Origin: Tilletiopsis washingtonensis | Taxonomy: Eukaryota > Basidiomycota > Exobasidiomycetes > Entylomatales | Assembly: GCF_003144115.1 (NCBI RefSeq) | Contig: NW_020312002.1 | Location: 290,859 to 354,858 of the forward strand | DNA length: 64,000 bases | Reading direction: 5' to 3' | Shown: one piece after another, positions 56,283-64,000 of the stretch | How the letters are laid out: every line of letters begins with the position of its first letter | Numbering within the stretch: the stretch's first letter is position 1 | Notes under the pieces: generated by a model | Told to the model about the DNA's origin: nothing | Seen by the model: only the letters and a program-made list of their open reading frames with translations | Database searches by the model: none | Position numbers and translations under genes: made by a program

Positions 56283-57035
56283 GGTCGGTGTGGTGGTTTG
56301 ACGGCAGTCTGGACGCATGGGCCGTCGCAGCCTCGGGCGCAATCGAGGCACGCGTATCTCGCCGGCGTCCTGCCCCCTGTGAGCGTGAGCCTTCGCTTGC
56401 TCCACTTTCGCAGCGCCGAGCGGAGCGGTCGGCGCGCATCTCGCAAGACGCCGCGCGCGCGGCGCGAGGGACGCACAGAATGTTCGCGTGTACCACCCTC
56501 CGCCTGCGCTAGGCTTGCCGCGGCAGGGCCCGGCCACAAGCCGCCGGGCGGGCGGGCAAAGCATGCGAGATGCCGCCGCCCGCCGGCGGCTCGGCGGGAG
56601 CGCAGCGGTGCAGCATGCAGCGCGCAGAGCAGCGTCACAGCGCGGGGAGCCCGCTCACGCGACCCTCGCTCGCGAGATCTGAGATCTGGCCAAGCCCGGC
56701 TGCGCTTGCGTGCTCGCACCAGTGGGCTGCGGGCGCGTCGCAGAGCCGCCAGCAGGGTGAGATGGAACATGAGGGCCCTGCTGAGGGGCAAGGGAGCGTG
56801 GAGGCCTGCTGCGATGCGAGGCGGCGGCTCATGCGTATCACGGCTGTGCGTGCGGTGCTGCCGGCGTGCAAGCGCACCCGGGCCGAGGCGGTGCTGCTGC
56901 TGACCGTGGCGCTGCTGCGCGTCGTGTCGCGGCCGGCGGGCCCCAAAGAGCGCCGCGTCCCGCACTTTCCCCTTCGTCCCGTCCTCCACCACCCCTGACC
57001 TCCAACTTCCACCCCGCACCTCGCACTCCACGTGA
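56283..57035. other. Divergent intergenic region, aquaporin / CNNM-like gene
   Basis: 753 nt between two start codons. A CACGTG sits at 57029-57034, ending just one base before the CNNM-like ATG. The 60 nt before that ATG are C-rich. No coding frame with a domain. Confidence 0.45.
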
Positions 57036-59915
57036 ATGGACGATCCTGATATACGAAGCCTCTCGCCCGCCTTCTCGCCAGTCCACACCCATGGCTGGCG
57101 TCTTCCCATAAGCCGCCGCCGCCGCCGCTGGGTCTCGCGCCTGCCACTCGCCATACTAGTCCTACTCCTCTGCGCCACCTCCACCTTCGCCCATGCCATC
57201 CCGGCCGTGCAGCCCGCGCCGGGCGCAACATCCGCCACGCGCCTCGATGCCGCTGCTCAACCCGCCGGCGCGCCACCTGCGCCTCTGCTGGCGCAGCGGC
57301 CCGCCCTGAGAGAGGCCGTGCAGCAGCTGCTCCTCGCGCAGCCTCTCACTCCACACAGCGACGATGCGTCGCTCGCCCGCCAGCTCGAGGCGCTGCTCGC
57401 CGCGCCCACCGAGCAACGCACACAATCCGTCCGACGCCAGGAAGCTGCGCCTGCCGCCTGTTCCGCCACGTCCGAGCCGCACCACACGTCGGCCAAGCTG
57501 CAGGCGCTCGCCGGCATCCTCATTCCCGTGCTCGTCATTCTCTCCGGCATCTTTGCCGGCCTCACGCTCGGCTACATGTCGCTCGACGAGACGCAACTGC
57601 AGGTGCTCGCCACGACGGGCACGCCGCAGCAGCGCATGGAGGCCGAGAAGATCCTGCCCATCCGCAAGGACGGCCATCTGCTGCTGACGACGCTGCTGGT
57701 CGCCAACATGATGTGAGTGGCTCGTCTGGCTGCGGCTGCCTCCGCAGATCACTCACACCGCTCGCAGTACCAACGAGACGCTGCCCATTATCATCGATGA
57801 GGTCATTCCTGGATTCGCCGCCGTGATCATCTCCATCGTGCTCGTCATCATCTTCGCCGAGCTGATCCCGCAGTCGTTCTGCTCGCGCTACGGCCTGCAG
57901 GTTGGCGCACGCATGGCCACGCCGACGCGCATGATCATCTTCCTGCTGTACCCGATCGCCTGGCCCATCTCGCGCGTGCTCAACTACGCCCTCGGCCCGC
58001 ACCACGGCACCATCTACCGCCGCGCCGAGCTCAAGGAGCTCGTCAATATGCACCTGGCGCGGGCACACGGCGGAGCGCACGGCGGAGATTTGAAGCGCGA
58101 CGTGGTCACGCTGGTCGGCGGTGCGCTCGACCTGCAGGAGAAGGTCGCACAGCAGGCCATGACGCCCATCGCCAACGTGCTGATGCTGCCGATCACTGCG
58201 CGTCTCGACTACGCCACGCTCGAGCGCATCGTGCGCAGCGGACACTCGCGCATTCCCATCTATGCCGAGGTCGACGTGCCGGCCGGCCGTGGCGCGGCTG
58301 GCCCGCAGAGCGGCAACGTCACGCCGGGGCGCAAGGGCCTCTTCTCTGCACTGGCGCGCAAGGCCAGCTTCGGCCTGCATTCTGGAGCGCCCAACTCAAC
58401 GGAGAACTCGCGGCCCTCGTCGCCTGCTCCGGAAGAGCTGGCCGAGGGGCAGAGCGGCAGCGTCGCCACGGTGCGCCGCAAGAAGATCCTCGGCATGCTG
58501 CTCGTCAAGCAGACGGTGCTGCTGGATCCCGAGGACGCGACGCCGATCTCGGATCTGGTGCTGAACGCGCTGCCGACGGTCGCTGCCGACGAGGTGAGTC
58601 AGCACTAGTCGCCTCATCTGAGCACCGCACTGACTTTTTCCAGCCGCTGCTCAACATTCTCAATGCTTTCCAAGAGGGCCGCTCGCACATGGCCATCGTC
58701 TCGAGCCAGCGGCGCCAGCGCGACGCCGACGGAGACGACGAGGACGACCGCGACAGCTCGACCGATGCGACGGCCGTGTCGGACGCACACGAAGGACACT
58801 CGTGGCCTCGTGCACGCAAGCATCTGGGCGCCATCGACGAGGAGAAGCAGCTGGGCGGCGATGCGGCCAGCAGCGGCAGCGGCAGCCACAGTGATACGGC
58901 GAGCCTGCACCGCGGAGACGAAGAAGATCTTGCTGAGGAGAAGGCATCCTCGAAGCGCAGCTGGATGCGTCGTCTGGTCCGAGGCTCGGAGCCTGCCGCA
59001 CGGCCGCGCCGCATGGCCTCCCGTCCGAGCGCAGCCGAGGAGCAACATGCCCTCGAGGCTGTAGCAGACGCTCCCATCGGCATCATCACACTTGAGGACT
59101 TGCTCGAGGAGCTGCTCGCCGAGGAGATCTACGACGAGCACGACAAGGAAGGTGCTGGCTCGGGCCTACGGGACTTCTCGCCGCCGGCCTCGCCCTCGCG
59201 GCAAGCCACGGCAGCAAGCGAAGTCACCCCCGCCGAGGCCAGCGAGAAAGTGGCCCTCGCCGCGAACGACGCCCTCGCCGGCGAGGCTCGCACACCTCCG
59301 CTTCGCTCTCTCACCTTCCCCTCGGAGGTCGTCAGCACCGCGCCGGGCCGTCTTAGTGCCGCGCTGGCGCTTAGTGCGCCTCGCCGCATCTCGCAGCGTC
59401 GCCGTGCCGCCGTCTCGGACACGGAGCGCGAAGCGGCCTCTGACGGAGACGATGAGGACACGGCGGACGACTCGGATGCTCCGGCAGCGCAGGATCTGGC
59501 GCAGTCGTCGGAGCTTCCGCCGCGTGCCTCTGGGCCGGAGAAGGCCAGACGCGCCTCGAGTGCCGAGCCTGGCCCTCGTACTCTTGCTGCTGCTGCACCT
59601 GCCGCACGCCAGCGCCGCTCGCAGCGCGGTCGCTCGCTGCTGCGTCGAGCGACCGCAGGTGCTGCTAGTGCGGCCGGAGAGGAGTCGCCGGCACCTGGCG
59701 TGGCCCGCAGCAGCAGCGCCGCGAACCTCTCGCCGCTCCCGGTCGTGGCATCGCCCGCGTCGGGCACCTCGACGCCGATCCCCGCCGCAGCGCGCGGCGC
59801 TCGCTTCAAGAGCACGCCGCTCGTCGCTCCGAAGCAGGAGCAGAAGCTGGGCAGTGTCGCCGGCGCTGAGCCCTCCGCTGGCGCCTCTGCGCAGCCGCCG
59901 CCCGGCGGCACCTGA
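57036..59915 (+). CDS. CNNM/Mam3-type membrane protein (DUF21 + CBS pair)
   Basis: Member of the CNNM/Mam3/CorC family linked to metal (Mg, Mn) homeostasis at the vacuolar or plasma membrane. Three exons: 57036-57712, 57768-58593, 58644-59915, giving 924 residues. An N-terminal hydrophobic segment at about 35-52 (LPLAILVLLLCATSTFAHA) could be a signal peptide or anchor. The DUF21 membrane domain begins near 153 with GILIPVLVILSGIFAGLTLG, then NMITNETLPI across the first intron and ISIVLVIIFAELIPQSFCSR. The CBS pair follows: MTPIANVLMLP and HSRIPIYAE for the first motif, KILGMLLVKQ and FQEGRSHMAIV for the second. A roughly 120-residue acidic insertion splits the second motif before GIITLEDLLEELLAEEIYDE (about 645-664). 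The tail is disordered. Confidence 0.9.
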
Positions 59916-60522
59916 CCTCTCGCCTGTCCGTTTCGCGCTGCCATTGAGATCGTCTTGCTACTGTGATGAGACCCGACATCAGCGGAATGCATTGTCGTGG
60001 ACTGTGCTGCCCGTGTGCTGCTCGTGCATCTGCTTGCTATGTGCTTGGAACGCTGCTGTGCGCGTCTGGGCATCACTGGTCCAAGACGGCGACAACAGCG
60101 CTGAGAGTGACGGAAAGCGAGAGGACTGAGCTGCGATCAGGGTACACACGTACGCAGCTCCGGAGAGGTCATCAGCACGGACCCGCGTCACGTGACGGAC
60201 CACCCAGATTTTGGCGGCGTCGGATCTCGTGCCGGGGCCGCCGCGCGGCGGAAGAAAGGCAGGCCTGACATGCAGCAGTCAGCAGCTCCCTCCTCTCGCC
60301 CTCACCTCTACCACCTTCACCTCCGCCAGCTCGTCACCTCGAGCTGCTGCGTGTTCTGCGTCTGTCGCGACCGCCGCACAGCTTCACCACCGCCTCCCTT
60401 CCTCGCCGGCTCCTCTGCCGCTGGGCGGTGCCTCCACCCCGAGCCTGCTGCGGCCTGCTTGCCACACGCCTGCTGCGCAGCTCCGCTCTGCGACTCGGCG
60501 AGGCCTTCGCCGCTGCCTGGCC
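59916..60522. other. Intergenic region upstream of mitochondrial RNA polymerase
   Basis: 607 nt between two + strand genes. It contains the palindromic E-box described separately, followed by a CT-rich stretch up to the RPO41 start. The frame upstream of 60523 is open but has no ATG in phase, so it is leader. Confidence 0.5.
60187..60196. promoter_or_regulatory. Palindromic E-box GTCACGTGAC
   Basis: A perfect 10-bp palindrome with a CACGTG core, 327 nt before the RPO41 start codon. In several yeasts such sites bind the bHLH factor Cbf1 or related proteins in promoters of respiratory and sulfur genes. Binding here is inferred only from the motif and position. Confidence 0.45.
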
Positions 60523-63500
60523 ATGCCTTCCATGACCATGCTGCAGCGCAGCCGCATGCTCGGGCGCTCCGGCAGCGCTGCGCTCGCGGCCAGTGCGACG
60601 CCCGGCGCCTCGGCCGCCACGCTGCCGCGTCTGCGCGTGGCGCCACGACGGACCGCTGCCCGTGCCGCCGCTGCGCTGCACACGTCGGCGCCGAGCAGAC
60701 TGCGCGCCTCGCTCCGTCGGTCTGCACCGCCAGACGCAGACACGACGGCGCCGATGCAGTCAGAGATACTCTCTGCGCCAAAGCCGTTCTTCCAGCAGTT
60801 CAAGACCCGCCTGCCGATTCCGCTGCCGTCACACGTGGGCGAGGCCGAGTTCTTTCGTGTCACGGACGGCAAGAAGATTCTAGGAAGGGGCAAGGCGCGC
60901 GGCGTGAGAGACCCTTCTGCCACGCCTCCGACGGCTGATGAGCTGCGCGACCTCGAGCTCGACCGCAGATTCTTTCTGCCCTCTCGCCCGCGCGAGAACC
61001 TCTCGATCCTGCGGGCATGCCTCACCACCGGTCTCGTCGACCGCGCCACGAAGCTCTTCCAGCAGCTGCAGGCCGAAGAGGACGCGCGGAGCAAGGAGAC
61101 GGAGCATGACCGAGTAGCCTCGGGTCACCACTTTCTGCTCGACGAGCCGCTCTACAACCTGATGCTCGGCGCTTTCCTGCGCAAGGCGTGGGCGACGAAG
61201 AGCAACCGAGACAACGAGTGGCTCAGGCGCGCCTGGGCAATGTTCGAAGAGATGTCGGAGAGCACGCCAGAGTCGCGTATCTTGCGGCCTCGGCCCGGGC
61301 ACTCGACGTTGGCCATCATGCTGAAGGGCGTAGTCAGGTGAGTGGCCGGCTCGTAAGGGCTGCGAGCGCGAGGGCGCTGACGCTGGGCATTCGCGTGACA
61401 GATTGCAGAGCTCCGGAAGCTATCCGGCCGGCTCCCCGTCTCTGTACACCCTAGTCAGCGCGGCACGCCGCTTCGACATCCCGCTCGAGCGCATCTTCAA
61501 CTCCCACATCTTCACTGACTCGGCTCCAGACGACGCCTCGACTCTTTCGCGCCATCGCGATCAGGAGCCCGACGCCGCACACGCCATCGCCATGCTCATC
61601 GACGCGACGTCCGAGGCAGGCGACATGCTCGCTCAGACCGAGCTGCAGACGGTCGCGCAGAGCATCGCCTCGGGCGCGAGCGCAGAGCACGACGAGTTCG
61701 ACTTGGCAGCAGATCTCGAGTCTCCGGAGCCTCTGAACCCTACGACCAAGATGTCCTCGGATGGGCTGAACAGGGTGGTGCCGAACCTCGACATTCTGCG
61801 CGACAGCCTGGTCGCCGTGGTCGAGGGCCGGCAGACGGAGGCGGATCCTTACATGCGGCAAGAGATTCTGGAACGCAGCGCGCTCAAGGCGGCGCGTCAG
61901 CGCCTCGAAATGGAGGCGAAGCAGATGGCGGGCGTCTCTGCGCGCAACGACAGCGGGCTCAAGGGCCGCCAGCTGCGCCTTTGGATGTGGGAGTGGCTGC
62001 AGAAGCTGGAAGCGCGCATCGCGAAGGAGGTTGAGCGCATGAGCATCGACCAGGCGAATGCTCGGCGTAAGCGCACGTCACAGACGGCCAGCAGCTCCAA
62101 CGACGGACTCGACGCCGAGAGCCAGACGTCTGCCAGCATGCCCCACGAAGAGGACCTCTTGCCCTTCCTGGGGCTGCTCAGTCCCAACTCGCTCGGCCTG
62201 CTCACCATCGTCGAGATCATGCGGCTGCACGGCACATCCGGCGTGCCGGACGGCACAAAGGCCACGCGCGCGCTGATCCACATCGGACGCGCCGTCGAGA
62301 ACGAGCACCACATGAATCTGCTGCGCAAGAAGCCGCACCTCCGCAAACTCGCGCGCAAGCTCAGTCTCAACCTGCGCGGCGAGCGTGTTCTCGACCAGGG
62401 CCTCCGCGCCCGACTCCGCGCCGAGGCCGAGGCGGAGGGTGCCAACGACATCGCCGGCGAGTTGGAGCCGTGGACGCAGCCGATCCGCGCGCGCGTCGGC
62501 AGCTTCCTGATCCAGCTGCTCATGCAAGAGGCCACCGTGACGCGCTCGGCGCGCGACGCCGACGGCAAGCTGCACGTCGAGGAGCACCCGGCGTTCTATG
62601 CGGCGTACCAGTACGTCCAGGGGCGCAAGCTGGGCATCATCCGCGTCAACGAGGTGGTGGGTGAGCGCCTCGACAAGGAGAACATCGGCTCCGTCGACGC
62701 GCGCATGCTGCCGATGCTCGTCGCGCCTCGCCCGTGGATGGCGCACGACCAGGGCGGCTACCAGACGACGCGGACGACGGCCATGCGCTACAAGGACAGC
62801 CTCGAGCAGGCGCAGTACATGCAGGCTGCGTCGGACAATGCCGAGCTCGACGTGGTGCTCTCCGCGCTGGATGTGCTTGGCCAGACGCCTTGGCGCGTCA
62901 ATCGGCGCGTGTACGATGTGATCTCCGAGGTGTGGAACAGCGGCGCTGAGTTTCTCAAGATCCCCGCGTCGCCCTTTGCCGAGCCCGAGCCGGAACGCCC
63001 GGTGGACTACGACACGGACCTGCAGGCCAAGTCAGACTATGTGCGCCGGCTGAAGGTCTGGTCGCTCGACAAGGCCAACGCGCACTCGCGGCGATGCGAC
63101 CTCAACTACAAGCTCGAGGTCGCACGCGCATTCATGGGCGAGCGCATGTTCTTCCCGCACAACATGGACTTCCGCGGGCGCGCATATCCGATCCCGCCGC
63201 ACCTGAACCACCTGGGCGACGACCTGTGCCGTGGCCTGCTCCTCTTCGACGACGCCAAGCCGCTCGGCGCGCGCGGCCTGCGCTGGTTGCAAATCCACCT
63301 GGCCAACTTGCACGGCTTCGACAAGGCCAACTTCCACGACCGGCAGCTCTTCGCAGAGCAGCACGAGAAGCAGATCCGCGCCAGCGCTGCAAACCCGCTC
63401 GGCGAGAGCGAAGACGAGCAGTGGTGGCGAAAGGCCGACGACCCGTGGCAGTGCCTGGCCACGTGCATTGAGCTGCAGCAGGCCTACGACCACCCCGAAG

Positions 63501-64000
63501 GGCCCGAGGCGTACGAGTCCCGCCTGCCGGTCCACCAGGACGGCACCTGCAACGGTCTGCAGCACTACGCCGCGCTCGGAGGCGACACGAACGGTGCGCA
63601 GCAGGTGAATCTCGTCGGCGGCGACCGGCCCTCGGACGTGTACACCAAGGTGGCCGATCTCGTCATCGAGATCATCGAGCGCCAGGCGGCGAATCCGGAC
63701 CACCCACAGCAGGATTTGGCAAACCTTGTGCGCGGCAAGATCACGCGCAAGGTCGTCAAGCAGACGGTGATGACGACCGTCTACGGCGTGACATTCATCG
63801 GCGCCAAGAACCAGATCTACCGCCAGCTGCAGGACCGCGGCGACATTCCCCTCGAGGCCGAGTACTACTGCGCCACGTACTTGGCGCACTGCGTGCTCAT
63901 GTGCATCGGCGACCTGTTCTCCGGCGCCGGCGCCATCCAGAGGTGGCTGACGCAGAGCGCACGCCTCATCGCGCGCAGCATCCCGCCACGCCGCATCCCC
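60523..64000 (+). CDS. RPO41: Mitochondrial DNA-directed RNA polymerase (3' end beyond window)
   Basis: Single-subunit T7-like polymerase that transcribes mitochondrial DNA. Two exons are visible: 60523-61337 and 61402-64000, the latter running off the window, for 1138 residues so far. The N-terminus (PSMTMLQRSRMLGRSGSAAL, Arg/Ala/Ser-rich, no acids for about 60 residues) is a mitochondrial presequence. A PPR-like helical region follows (NLSILRACLTTGLVDRATKL, LYNLMLGAFLRKAW). The polymerase core shows DFRGRAYPIPPHLNH at about 861, HQDGTCNGLQHYAALGGD with the first catalytic Asp at about 985, and KVVKQTVMTTVYGV (fingers helix). The second catalytic Asp lies beyond the window. ATGs at 60523, 60532 and 60538 are all possible starts; the first was used. 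Confidence 0.95.

Noticed and set aside
1-64000. Transposons, LTR elements, viral remnants, CRISPR arrays, rRNA genes
   Set aside because: I looked for reverse transcriptase, integrase, transposase and capsid-like motifs, terminal repeats and regularly spaced repeats and found none that stand up.

Overview
The window is a gene-dense stretch of a nuclear genome from a fungus, most likely a basidiomycete. The DNA is very GC-rich (by eye about two thirds). Most genes carry short introns of about 50-80 nt with GTGAGT/GTGCGT-type donors and CAG/TAG acceptors. The gene set is fungal: SSK1, NHP6-type HMG, ATG15, RPO41, VPS35, a class II DAHP synthase and a cytosolic-type GH13 amylase. The intron density and protein flavour fit Ustilaginomycotina/Exobasidiomycetes-like yeasts, but that placement is inference. 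I see no rRNA, tRNA, CRISPR array, transposon or viral remnant that I can support. Exon models were built by hand from reading frame, splice signals and family conservation, and the phases add up to whole codons in every complete model listed.

Layout, left to right. 0.8-3.9 kb (+): a large disordered protein with a C-terminal membrane anchor. 4.6-7.4 kb (-): a three-RRM RNA-binding protein. 9.5-9.9 kb (+): the end of a probable small unrecognised gene. 10.0-12.1 kb (-): class II DAHP synthase. 12.5-14.9 kb (-): alpha-amylase in 14 exons. 16.2-17.4 kb (-): probable Mediator subunit Med18, sharing a 192-bp divergent promoter with RNase H2 subunit B (+, to 18.6 kb). 18.8-20.6 kb (-): ATG15 lipase. 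21.0-22.5 kb (+): an HhH-GPD DNA glycosylase. 22.6-25.4 kb (-): a secreted PL14-like polysaccharide lyase. 26.2-29.1 kb (-): CDC25 phosphatase. 29.1-33.8 kb: a 4.7-kb stretch without a credible gene. 33.8-39.0 kb (-): SSK1 response regulator. 39.4-41.4 kb (-): a RING-CH membrane ubiquitin ligase. 42.4-46.1 kb (+): VPS35. 46.4-47.4 kb (-): an NHP6-like HMG-box protein. 48.9-49.7 kb (+): an isochorismatase-family hydrolase. 52.2-54.2 kb (+): an MFS sugar transporter. 54.7-56.3 kb (-): an aquaporin. 57.0-59.9 kb (+): a CNNM/Mam3-type membrane protein. From 60.5 kb (+), running off the window: mitochondrial RNA polymerase.

The genes are mostly unrelated housekeeping functions and I see no biosynthetic cluster. 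Loose functional groupings are osmotic and cell-cycle control (SSK1, CDC25, aquaporin), endomembrane and vacuole turnover (VPS35, ATG15, RING-CH ligase), nucleic-acid maintenance (RNase H2B, DNA glycosylase, HMG protein, Med18, RPO41) and carbohydrate use (amylase, PL14 lyase, sugar transporter). The most unusual points are the microexon-rich amylase and aquaporin genes, an aquaporin whose two NPA boxes read NPT and NFA, a secreted lyase with a very long acidic disordered N-terminal region, and a probable small gene at about 9.5-9.9 kb.
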